The notes below the pieces were generated by a model. It worked only from the letters and a program-made list of their open reading frames with translations. It had not been told where the DNA came from and ran no database searches. Shown piece after piece: positions 53,591 through 61,477 of a DNA stretch of 64,000 nucleotides (positions are counted from its first letter, which is position 1; every line of letters starts with the position of its first letter). Both the position numbers and the translations under genes were made by a program. The DNA is from an uncultured Bacteroidota bacterium (GTDB lineage Bacteria > Bacteroidota > Bacteroidia > Bacteroidales > SZUA-534), in contig CAMHPA010000004.1 of assembly GCA_946186925.1 (NCBI GenBank), positions 31,181 through 95,180 of the forward strand. The letters are read 5' to 3'.

Positions 53591-53766
53591 AAGGGTAAGA
53601 AGGTTAAGGGTTAGAAGTTTAGTTGCCGCGCAGTTGAGTTTCATTTTATTCCGATTTATCCGACTCTCGGCCAATTTCACCCACAAAAACCCGAAAAACA
53701 AACACCAACACCTATTGCCCGATACCCGAATTTTGCTGATATTGTACCCGTTAAAAAATATCGGTT

Positions 53767-54798
53767 ATGAAAAAAGCATTATTCATTGGCGGCACAGGCA
53801 CCATTAGCACGGCCATAACCAGGCGGCTGTCGGAAACTGAAGATTGGGAATTGTATGTCTTGAACCGCGGCAACCGCAACAGTGTTCTGCCGAAAAATGT
53901 CCGCTCAATTGTGGTGAGCGACGTGAACAACGAGGCCGAAGTGGCCGCCAAACTGGCAGAGATGTCGTTCGACTGCGTGTGCGACTTCATTTGCTTCGAG
54001 CCGCAGCAGATTGAGCGCGACTATCGGCTTTTCCGCAACCGCACGCGGCAGTTTATGGTTATCAGTTCGGCTTCAGCCTACCAGAAACCGCTTGCAAACT
54101 ATCTGATAACCGAGAGCACGCCGCTCGCAAACCCTTACTGGCTGTACTCCCGCAACAAAATAGCGATTGAAGATTTTCTGATGCGCAAATATCGCGACGA
54201 GCGCTTCCCCATAACCATTATCCGCCCGAGCCATACCTACGACGAGCGCTCGGTTCCGCTTGGCGTTCACGGTCGCAACGGCAGTTGGCAGGTCATAAAG
54301 CGGATGCTCGACGGCAAGCCCGTCATTCTGCACGGCGACGGCACCTCGCTCTGGACCTTCACCCACAATAGCGATTTCGCAAAGGGATTCGTCGGGCTGA
54401 TGGGCAACGCGCACGCCATTGGCGAGGTGTTCCAGATAACCTCCGACGAGACCGTTACGTGGAACCAGGCCTATCAAACCATTGCCGACTGCCTCGGCGT
54501 CGAGTTCAAACCATATTATGTGGCTTCCGATTTTCTGGCAGCCGTCAGCGACTACGATTTCACTGGAAGCCTGCTTGGCGACAAAGCCAATTCAGTTGTG
54601 TTCGACAACAGCAAACTGAAACGCGCCGTTCCCGACTTCCGCGCCATCGTCCGCTTCGACCAGGGCGTGCGCCGAACCATTGAGTTTGTGCTCTCGCACC
54701 CCGAGTATCAAATTGAGGACCAAGAGTTTGACGCTTGGTGCGATAATGTTATTGCAACATTGGAGCAGGCGAAGAAAGCGATTGTAAAAGGAGGATGA
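53767..54798 (+). CDS. NAD-dependent epimerase/dehydratase-like (extended SDR) protein
   Basis: 343 residues. N-terminal Rossmann with GGTGTIST (GxxGxxx) at residues 8-15, typical for the extended SDR/NmrA-like families. VISSASAYQ and YSRNKIAIED give the YxxxK catalytic pair (Tyr126-Lys130 region). RPSHTYDER follows, as in sugar-nucleotide epimerases, and later the TFTHNSDFAKGFVGL substrate-binding part. It resembles plant CSP41 and bacterial homologues. Substrate unknown. It is monocistronic, between lepA and polA which run the other way. Confidence 0.8.
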   Translation: MKKALFIGGTGTISTAITRRLSETEDWELYVLNRGNRNSVLPKNVRSIVVSDVNNEAEVAAKLAEMSFDCVCDFICFEPQQIERDYRLFRNRTRQFMVISSASAYQKPLANYLITESTPLANPYWLYSRNKIAIEDFLMRKYRDERFPITIIRPSHTYDERSVPLGVHGRNGSWQVIKRMLDGKPVILHGDGTSLWTFTHNSDFAKGFVGLMGNAHAIGEVFQITSDETVTWNQAYQTIADCLGVEFKPYYVASDFLAAVSDYDFTGSLLGDKANSVVFDNSKLKRAVPDFRAIVRFDQGVRRTIEFVLSHPEYQIEDQEFDAWCDNVIATLEQAKKAIVKGG

Positions 54799-54828
54799 GG
54801 ACGAAAAAGAAGGGGAATAGTTCTTCCC

Positions 54829-54866
54829 TTTCAATCCTTCACGCATTCAATCCTTCAATCAATGCG
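54829..54866. repeat. Inverted GAAGGATTGAA repeat run
   Basis: TCAATCCTTCACGCATTC-type units between the convergent SDR and polA genes, partly overlapping the polA 3' end. Confidence 0.45.
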
Positions 54867-57666
54867 CTTCCAGCCAGTTCTTTCCAATTCCCACCTCTGC
54901 AGTCAGCGGAATGCTCAGGCTGATGGCTGATTCCATCTCGTTTTTCACCAGTTGGCTTAGAGCCTCGGTCTCGCCAGGGGCCACATCGAACACAAGTTCG
55001 TCGTGAACCTGCATCACCATTGCCGATTTCAGGCCCTGCTCGGCCATTTTGCGGTGGATGTTTATCATCGCAATCTTGATGATGTCGGCGGCAGTGCCCT
55101 GGATGGGCGCGTTGATGGCGTTCCGCTCGGCGGCGCTGCGCACAAGGCTGTTAGCCGACTGCAAGTCGGGCAGATAGCGGCGGCGATGGCAGAGCGTTTC
55201 GGTGTAGCCCACGTTTCGCGCTGTGGCGATGCTCTTGTCCATATACTCCTTCACGCCTGGGAAACTGGCGAAATAGTTGTCGATAATCTCCTTCGCCTCC
55301 GACACTTTGATGCCCGTGTTCTGCGCCAGCCCGAACGACGAGATGCCATAGATGATGCCGAAATTGGCGCTCTTGGCCTTGCGCCGCTGCTCGCGCGTGA
55401 CGCTCTCTACTGGCTCGTGGAAAAGCCGTGCCGCGGTGGCCGCGTGAATGTCCTGATTGGCGCGGAAAGCCTCAATCATGGCCGCGTCCTGACTCAGATG
55501 AGCCATCAACCGCAACTCAATCTGCGAGTAGTCGGCGGCCATAATGCAGCCGTCGGCGTGGGTGGGCACAAACGCCATCCGCACCTTGCGTCCCTGCTCC
55601 TCGCGCACGGGAATGTTCTGCAGGTTGGGATTTGTCGAACTCAGGCGGCCAGTGGCTGTAATAGTCTGATTATAAGATGTATGTATTCTCCCGGTTTTGC
55701 TGTGAACCATCTGCGGAAGCGCCTCAACATAGGTTGAAAGCAGTTTTTTGAGCGAACGGTACTCCAGAATCATCGGCACAATGGGGTGCTTGTCGGCGAT
55801 TTTTTCGAGCACGTCCTCGGCCGTCGAGTACTGCTTGGTCTTGGTTTTGGCGGCCCCGCCGATTTTCAGCCGTTCAAACAGAATCTCGCCCAACTGTTTC
55901 GGCGACGAGATGTTGAACACCATCCCCGCCTCGGTGTGGATTTTCTGCTCCACATCGGCAATGGCGGCGCGCAACTCCACGGCGTAGGCGTTCAGCGCGG
56001 CGGTGTCGATTTTCACGCCCGTCCACTCCATATCGGCCAGCACGCTGATGAGCGGCGTCTCAATGTTGAAGAACAATTCAATCATATCCGACTTGCGCAA
56101 TTCGGCCTCCAGCAAGGGTTTCAGGCGGAAGGCGATGTCGGCGTCCTCGCAGGCGTAGTCGCGCAGCAGGCCGATTTCAACGTTGCGCATTGTGGTTTGC
56201 GCGCTTCCGCGACGGCCAATCAGTTCTTCGGTTTTTATTGTGCTGTATTTCAGATACGATTCGGCCAGCAAATCAAGGTTGTGGCGCTGCTCGGGCTGGA
56301 TGAGATAGTGCGCCACCATTGTGTCGAACAGGCGGCCGCGCACCTCAACGCCGTAGTTTTTCAGCACCAGAATGTCGTATTTCAGATTCTGCCCAATTTT
56401 GGCGATGTTCTCATTGCTGAAGAAAGGTTTGAATCTATCGACAACTGCCTGAGCGTCAGCCTGATTCTCGGGCACGGGCACCAGCCAGCCGCTCTTTTCC
56501 TTTGTGCTGAACGACATTGCCACCAGTTCGGCGCTGTGCACGTCGAGCGATGTAGTTTCTGTGTCGAAGCAAACTTCTTGGCATTCAAGCAGATGGCGCA
56601 TAAGTTCAGCCTGCTCGTCGGCCGTCTGCGCAATGCGGTAGTCGGGTTTCACATCCTTGATTGTGTCGAGCGTGGGCGCTACGGGCGGGTTGTCAATGTC
56701 GAAAAGCGAGCCTTGCCCCGTGCTGTCGGTGCCGAACAATGTGCCTTGCAGCGGATTTACAACCGATTTTGCTGATTGTGAAGCCGTTGGCGATGCCTGA
56801 CTGAGCGCTCGTGTGAGCATATTGCGGAATTCCAAATCTGCGAACAGAGTTGTTAATTTGTCTTTATCTGGCTCTTCGCGCTTAAATTCCTCGGCATCGA
56901 ACTCAACGGGCGCCTGCGTGTTGATGGTGGCCAGCACCTTCGAGAGTTCAATCTGACTGCGGAAGTTTACCATATTTTCGCGTTGCTTGCCCTTCAGTTC
57001 ATCGATGTGCTCGTAGATGCCCTCAATCGAGCCGAAGTCGGTAATCAGTTTCTCGGCACCCTTCGGGCCCACGCCTGGACAGCCAGGGATATTGTCCGAA
57101 GTGTCGCCCATAAGTCCAAGCAAATCAATGATATGGTCGGGTGTGACGGCAAATTTCTCCTTCACCTTGGCAGCATCCCAAATCTCAACATCGCCACCCG
57201 AACGGCCTGGTTTGTAAACAAATACGCCATCGCGGACAAGTTGCGCGTAATCCTTGTCGGGCGTCATCATATAAACCGTAAACCCTTCGGCCACAGCCTT
57301 GTGAGCCAGCGTGCCGATAATGTCGTCAGCCTCAAAACCGTCAACCTGAACCACAGGAATATTCAGCGCGCCAATCACATCTTTGATGAGCGGAATGGCC
57401 TGGCGCATATCCTCGGGCATCGCCTCGCGGTTGGCCTTGTACTCGGCGTACATCTCGTGCCTGAAAGTGGGCCCGTGCGGGTCGAAAACCACGCCAATGT
57501 GGCTCGGGTTCTCTTTTTGCAGCACCTCGAGAAGCGTGTTGGTAAACCCGAACACCGCCGATGTGTTCACCCCCTTCGAGTTGATTCGCGGACTCTTGAT
57601 GAAAGCGTAATAGGCCCTGTATGCCAGCGCGTAGGCATCGAGCAGGAAAAGCGTTTTGTCAGCCAT
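54859..57666 (-). CDS. polA: DNA polymerase I
   Basis: 935 residues. All three domains are intact. 5'-3' exonuclease (1-300): FLLDAYALAYRAYYAF, VDGFEADDIIGTL, GLMGDTSDNIPGCPGVGPKGA. 3'-5' proofreading exonuclease (about 350-530): CFDTETTS with catalytic Asp/Glu, GQNLKYDILVL, and YACEDADI, so it is probably active, unlike in some bacteria. Polymerase (about 570-935): TGRLSSTNPNLQNIPVR, ADYSQIELR (motif A), RRKAKSANFGIIYG (motif B), and VHDELVFD (motif C). A repeat-filled 279-nt gap lies upstream. Confidence 0.97.
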   Translation of the reverse strand: MADKTLFLLDAYALAYRAYYAFIKSPRINSKGVNTSAVFGFTNTLLEVLQKENPSHIGVVFDPHGPTFRHEMYAEYKANREAMPEDMRQAIPLIKDVIGALNIPVVQVDGFEADDIIGTLAHKAVAEGFTVYMMTPDKDYAQLVRDGVFVYKPGRSGGDVEIWDAAKVKEKFAVTPDHIIDLLGLMGDTSDNIPGCPGVGPKGAEKLITDFGSIEGIYEHIDELKGKQRENMVNFRSQIELSKVLATINTQAPVEFDAEEFKREEPDKDKLTTLFADLEFRNMLTRALSQASPTASQSAKSVVNPLQGTLFGTDSTGQGSLFDIDNPPVAPTLDTIKDVKPDYRIAQTADEQAELMRHLLECQEVCFDTETTSLDVHSAELVAMSFSTKEKSGWLVPVPENQADAQAVVDRFKPFFSNENIAKIGQNLKYDILVLKNYGVEVRGRLFDTMVAHYLIQPEQRHNLDLLAESYLKYSTIKTEELIGRRGSAQTTMRNVEIGLLRDYACEDADIAFRLKPLLEAELRKSDMIELFFNIETPLISVLADMEWTGVKIDTAALNAYAVELRAAIADVEQKIHTEAGMVFNISSPKQLGEILFERLKIGGAAKTKTKQYSTAEDVLEKIADKHPIVPMILEYRSLKKLLSTYVEALPQMVHSKTGRIHTSYNQTITATGRLSSTNPNLQNIPVREEQGRKVRMAFVPTHADGCIMAADYSQIELRLMAHLSQDAAMIEAFRANQDIHAATAARLFHEPVESVTREQRRKAKSANFGIIYGISSFGLAQNTGIKVSEAKEIIDNYFASFPGVKEYMDKSIATARNVGYTETLCHRRRYLPDLQSANSLVRSAAERNAINAPIQGTAADIIKIAMINIHRKMAEQGLKSAMVMQVHDELVFDVAPGETEALSQLVKNEMESAISLSIPLTAEVGIGKNWLEAH

Positions 57667-57945
57667 TTTGTCTGTTTTTTAGCAGAGCGAAGATAGGATT
57701 TTTTTGGGTGAATCGGAGAATCGGTGAACTGTTTAAAGTTTAACTGGTTGAACAAGTTTAAAGTTGGGATTGTAGGAACGCGGCGTGCCACGTCCGCTTT
57801 ATGTTTACGTTTTCCAACCAACACCTAACACCCAATACCCAACACCAAATTAATTGTTAATTGTTTAACTGGTGAATCGAACGGCGGAAATTTCCGCGCT
57901 GAAAGCGCAAAACCGCATAGCCTAAGGCAAGCGCAGCGGCGTTGT
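57667..57945. repeat. Repeat-rich intergenic region upstream of polA
   Basis: Holds a TATCTTCG -7-like element for polA (57688-57695, reverse strand), GAATCGGTGAACTG-type runs, the GTAGGAACG hairpin (57772-57797) and an AACACCTAACACCC run (57817-57848). No gene was seen. Confidence 0.55.
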
Positions 57946-59238
57946 TTATCCGATGGACGCCACAGAATACAACGGCACGTTGGTCAGTTGCTGTTGTTGT
58001 TTGTAAGGCAGCATCGAGAATCGGACAGCTGTTATTTGCGGGTTGTCTTTCAAAAAGTTGCTCAACGAATTGGCTCTGACGTTTCCTCCTGCCTTAACTT
58101 CGATGGGCAACAACTTTGCCTGATGCTGAATTAAGAAATCAATTTCGAGGCGTGAATTATCGGCCTTGTGGTAGAAAATCGGAGCCACGCCACAACTTTT
58201 CATCTCTTGCAACACATATTGTTCCGTCATACCACCTTTATACTCGGTAAAAATTTGGTCATCCACAACAACTTGCGCTGCCTCCACATCGGCCATTGCC
58301 CCCAAAAGGCCAATGTCGAGCAAATAAAGTTTGAAAGCCACAAGATTCTCGTAAACGGCAAGCGGTAGCGCGGGTTTTGTGCAACTCGGCACTTTGCTGA
58401 CCAATCCGGCATCGGCCAACCAATTGATTGCCAATTCAAAATCGGCAGCACGAGCTCCTTTTCGAAGCGCACCGAAAATAAACTTGCGATTTTCCTTGAA
58501 AAGTTGCGACGGAATTGATTTCCAAACTAATCGGATTCGTGCCACAAGCTCTGTTGGCGCGTGTTTCGAAAAATCGCGGTCGTAACCGTTCAAAATCTCT
58601 TTTTGAATTTGCCTGACTTTCTGAAAACCACCAGTTTCAGCGTATTTTGCAACAACTTCGGGCATCCCTCCAACAAAATAATATTGCCGGAGCAAATCAA
58701 TATACGAATCGTGTAAAAGACTGATAGTCTGAAAGTCATCTCCGCTCAACAATTTGTATTTTTCCGTCTCACCAATTGCCAGTAAAAACTCACCGAAGCT
58801 CATTGGGAAAACATCTATTTGGTTCACTTTACCCACCGGGAAGGAAACACCTGCGTGCATTGACAAACCCAATAGCGAGCCAGCCACAGCAATATGGTAG
58901 CCTGGAGCTTCCTCGCAGAAATATTTAAGCGACTCGATTGCCAACGGAACATCCTGAACCTCGTCGAGAATTATGAGCGTATCGCCTTCGGTAATATCTG
59001 TTTTAGAAATGGCGCTTAACGCCCTGATTATGCGCATCACATCGAAATTGCGGGCGAATATCTCTCTTACTATCGGATTTTGGCGACAAACCACATACGC
59101 CTCTTTTTTGTACTCACGACGGGCAAACTCACGCAAAAGCCACGTTTTTCCCACCTGCCTTGCTCCATTCAAAACCAAAGGCTTTCGGTTATTGTCAGAC
59201 TTCCATTCAATAAGTTTTTGTAAAATAAACCGTTCCAT
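57946..59238 (-). CDS. AAA+ ATPase with DUF4143 domain
   Basis: 430 residues. Walker A GARQVGKTWLL (25-35), Walker B LIILDEVQDV (88-97), an arginine-containing sensor region, then the C-terminal DUF4143 domain with FLIQHQAKLLPIEVKAGG, a restriction-endonuclease-like (PD-(D/E)xK) segment: E-I-D-F, then I-E-V-K. These ATPases are widespread in anaerobes; role not established, with guesses ranging from defence to toxin-like. There is no upstream gene partner. Start at 59238 is preceded by an in-frame TAA and the 33-bp array, described separately. Confidence 0.9.
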   Translation of the reverse strand: MERFILQKLIEWKSDNNRKPLVLNGARQVGKTWLLREFARREYKKEAYVVCRQNPIVREIFARNFDVMRIIRALSAISKTDITEGDTLIILDEVQDVPLAIESLKYFCEEAPGYHIAVAGSLLGLSMHAGVSFPVGKVNQIDVFPMSFGEFLLAIGETEKYKLLSGDDFQTISLLHDSYIDLLRQYYFVGGMPEVVAKYAETGGFQKVRQIQKEILNGYDRDFSKHAPTELVARIRLVWKSIPSQLFKENRKFIFGALRKGARAADFELAINWLADAGLVSKVPSCTKPALPLAVYENLVAFKLYLLDIGLLGAMADVEAAQVVVDDQIFTEYKGGMTEQYVLQEMKSCGVAPIFYHKADNSRLEIDFLIQHQAKLLPIEVKAGGNVRANSLSNFLKDNPQITAVRFSMLPYKQQQQLTNVPLYSVASIG

Positions 59239-59379
59239 ATCGATTTAACATTTTTTAGCACATATTTTTATCGTAAAAATACATTTTTTTGCACATATTT
59301 TATGCTATTGACTACATTTTTCTGCATATATTTTTGCAAAGCAGATACATTTTCCCACACGTATTTTTGGCAAAACAAA
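59236..59379. repeat. Array of four 33-bp units at the ATPase start
   Basis: ACATTTTTTAGCACATATTT-like cores start at 59248, 59281, 59314 and 59347, a period of exactly 33 bp. Each unit has a conserved 21-bp core and a variable 12-bp spacer. On the minus strand the last unit ends at the ATG of the DUF4143 gene. The farthest unit (59347) is the most diverged. Confidence 0.85.
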
Positions 59380-59428
59380 AGCCGCCCCAAAACCTTGGAA
59401 CGGATTTAAAATCAATTCGAAACTTCAT

Positions 59429-60139
59429 TCAACCGCCGAAACTCCACCCGAAATCGCCGTGGTAAATCATCTGCCGCGTCATTCCGCCATCGATGCAGAT
59501 GTTTTCGCCCGAAATGAAGCCGGCTTTGTCCGAGCAAAGGAACAGCACCATATTGGCAATGTCCGCCGGATTGCCCACGCGCCCCACAAGTTGCTGTGTG
59601 GCGTCGGGGCCGGTGTAATTCATTGCTTTTGTGTCAATCCAGCCGGGCGAAATGGAGTTTACTCGCACCCGTCCGGCCAGGCTGACGGCAAGAGCGTGGG
59701 TGAGAGTGGCAATGCCGCCTTTGGCCGCCGTGTAACTCTCGGTCTGCGGCTGGCTCATACGGTCGCGCGACGACGAGATATTGACCACGGCCGCTCCCTC
59801 GGCAAAATGCGGCGCAAACAGTTTGGTCAAGTAGAACGGCGCGGTTACGCCAACGCTCAGCGCATACTGAAACTCCTCAAACGTGCACTCGCCGATGCCC
59901 TTCATCAGCGGGGCGGCGTTGTTTATCAGAAAATCGACGCGCCCGTATTGCCCAACAACGCTTTGCGCGAAACGCTCGAGCGTGGGCTTGTCCGACAGGT
60001 CGCCAATAAAATGGTCACCCTCCTGGCAGTCGATTATGCAGACGCTGGCGCCGGCGCGCCGGAACTCGTCGGCTATGCAGCGGCCAATGCCTTGCGCCCC
60101 GCCCGTAACAACGGCCACTTTACCCTCGAAATTGTACAT
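59429..60139 (-). CDS. Classical short-chain dehydrogenase/reductase
   Basis: 236 residues. Rossmann TGGAQGIGR (12-20, TGxxxGIG), NNAAP (NNAG-like), catalytic Ser in NISSSRD, and YTAAK (Tyr-x-x-x-Lys). The C-terminal CIDGGMTRQMIY marks the end of a classical SDR with NAD(P)H. Substrate unknown. It begins 18 nt after the stop of the exported nitroreductase gene on the same strand, suggesting a shared transcript. Confidence 0.88.
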   Translation of the reverse strand: MYNFEGKVAVVTGGAQGIGRCIADEFRRAGASVCIIDCQEGDHFIGDLSDKPTLERFAQSVVGQYGRVDFLINNAAPLMKGIGECTFEEFQYALSVGVTAPFYLTKLFAPHFAEGAAVVNISSSRDRMSQPQTESYTAAKGGIATLTHALAVSLAGRVRVNSISPGWIDTKAMNYTGPDATQQLVGRVGNPADIANMVLFLCSDKAGFISGENICIDGGMTRQMIYHGDFGWSFGG

Positions 60140-60157
60140 TTTCAGCGAGTTGACGTA

Positions 60158-60766
60158 TTAAAAGAGCTTAACAATCTCGTCAAGATTCCTGTGCTGCGGC
60201 TGGCGCGGCTCACCACTGCGATAACCCAACGAAATGACGGCCGTAATTGTCTCGTTTTCAGGTATTCCGAACAGGCGGCGCAGAGCATCGCTGTCGCGCA
60301 TACCCATAATCAGCGTGTCGAAACCCATTGCGCGGGCCTTCAAAACAAGGTAGGCATTGGCCAGGCCGTTGTCGTAGGCGCCCCACTGGTCGCCCAACTC
60401 GTTGGCCGGATTTTCACGGAAGAAGCCCGATTTGCCGCGCTCGAAGGTCGAGATAATGAGCACCGGCGCGCCCTCAACATTGCGGCGGTTGCCGCCAATG
60501 TAGTTCTTCACCGAATCGACCATTGCGGCGCTCTGTGCCACGTAGTATTTAGTGGGCTGCTGGTTTGCCCACGACGGCGCTTCCTGAGCGCTTGCAAGCA
60601 ACTCGCGCACCTCGGCCTCGCTGATGGTTTTGGTGGCATCGTAGCTGCGCACGCTACGGCGCGTCTTAATCACATCGTCGAACGACACCGAGCCTGACGT
60701 CTGGCCATTGTTGCAGCAGCCCGCCATTGCGGCCGCAAGTACAACTGTAAATAAAATTTTACGCAT
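60158..60766 (-). CDS. Exported nitroreductase-family lipoprotein
   Basis: 202 residues. Lipobox AMAGC (Cys17) after a clean signal peptide, then a nitroreductase domain: DVIKTRRSVRSYDATKTIS (RRSxR FMN contact), APSWANQQPTKYYV, AYDNGLANAYLVLKARAMGFDTLIMG and IPENETITAVISLGYRSGEP. FMN-dependent nitroreductases are normally cytoplasmic, and here one is exported and lipid-anchored, so flavin would have to be loaded outside or before export. The SDR gene directly follows. An electron source outside the cytoplasm is not apparent. Confidence 0.85.
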   Translation of the reverse strand: MRKILFTVVLAAAMAGCCNNGQTSGSVSFDDVIKTRRSVRSYDATKTISEAEVRELLASAQEAPSWANQQPTKYYVAQSAAMVDSVKNYIGGNRRNVEGAPVLIISTFERGKSGFFRENPANELGDQWGAYDNGLANAYLVLKARAMGFDTLIMGMRDSDALRRLFGIPENETITAVISLGYRSGEPRQPQHRNLDEIVKLF

Positions 60767-60948
60767 AAAACACTGATGGACTTCTGGTTAACGATTCAAT
60801 GCTGTTTTGCCGCTTTCGCGAAGTCCGGAACAAAACCGGCAGCAACAACGTGCTAAAAATAGTTATTGCAACGTAATAACCGCTTGATTTTTGGCGGTTT
60901 CCGCAAGCCGATTGCCGATTTTTAAGGCGGAAACGTAGATAACCGCCG

Positions 60949-61473
60949 TTAGCTGTTGATGAGCTGCATTTCAATCTCGTCGATGTAGCCGCTGGCGGCA
61001 CGCAGCCACTCGGCGCGCAATCCGCACTGACGGAACCCGGCCTTCTCAAAAATATGCAGGCTGGCCGCATTGTCGGCGGCAACAGAGCAGTAGAGCTGGT
61101 GAAGGTGCAGAAAATCAAACGCGTAGCCGATAATCAGTTGCAGGCTTTCGCTGGCGAATCCGTGGCCGCGGTTCTCGTCGCCCACAACCACAATGCCCAC
61201 CGACGCCCGAAGGTGATATGGGTCGAAATCGAACAAATCGATTGCGCCAACAGGCTCATTGCCAGTATCTTTACGGCAGACAATCAGCCGCAGCTGCCTG
61301 GCGGTGTAAATGTCGGCTTGAGCGTCCTCAATATACTGCTTGAGCGTGAAACGCGAGTAGGGTGCGGTGGTGGTGCCGTAGCGCCAGACGCTGGTGTCGT
61401 TCTCGCACCGGTACAGAAAGTCGAGGTCGTCAGGTTCGACGGCTCGAAGCAATATGTTGCTGCCCTCGAGCAT
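60949..61473 (-). CDS. GNAT N-acetyltransferase (RimJ/RimL-like)
   Basis: 174 residues. Typical RimJ/L-type layout: ILLRAVEPDDLDFLYRCENDTSVWRYG at the N-terminus, AIDLFDFDPYHLRASVGIVVVG, then DENRGHGFASESLQLIIGYAF (acetyl-CoA loop R-G-x-G-x-A) and VAADNAASLHIFEKAGF. It likely acetylates a protein N-terminus, small amine or antibiotic. It begins 4 nt after the stop of the OmpA-like gene and may be its cistron. It lacks the small upstream antitoxin seen with GNAT toxins. Confidence 0.85.
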   Translation of the reverse strand: MLEGSNILLRAVEPDDLDFLYRCENDTSVWRYGTTTAPYSRFTLKQYIEDAQADIYTARQLRLIVCRKDTGNEPVGAIDLFDFDPYHLRASVGIVVVGDENRGHGFASESLQLIIGYAFDFLHLHQLYCSVAADNAASLHIFEKAGFRQCGLRAEWLRAASGYIDEIEMQLINS

Positions 61474-61477
61474 CGGC

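Noticed and set aside
59236..59379. 33-bp array as a CRISPR array
   Set aside because: Spacers would be only 12 nt, cores are imperfect and AT-rich, there are no cas genes, and the array touches a start codon.
60949..61473. GNAT gene as a toxin
   Set aside because: Motifs fit RimJ/RimL-type enzymes and there is no small coupled upstream ORF; the gene follows an OmpA-like gene.
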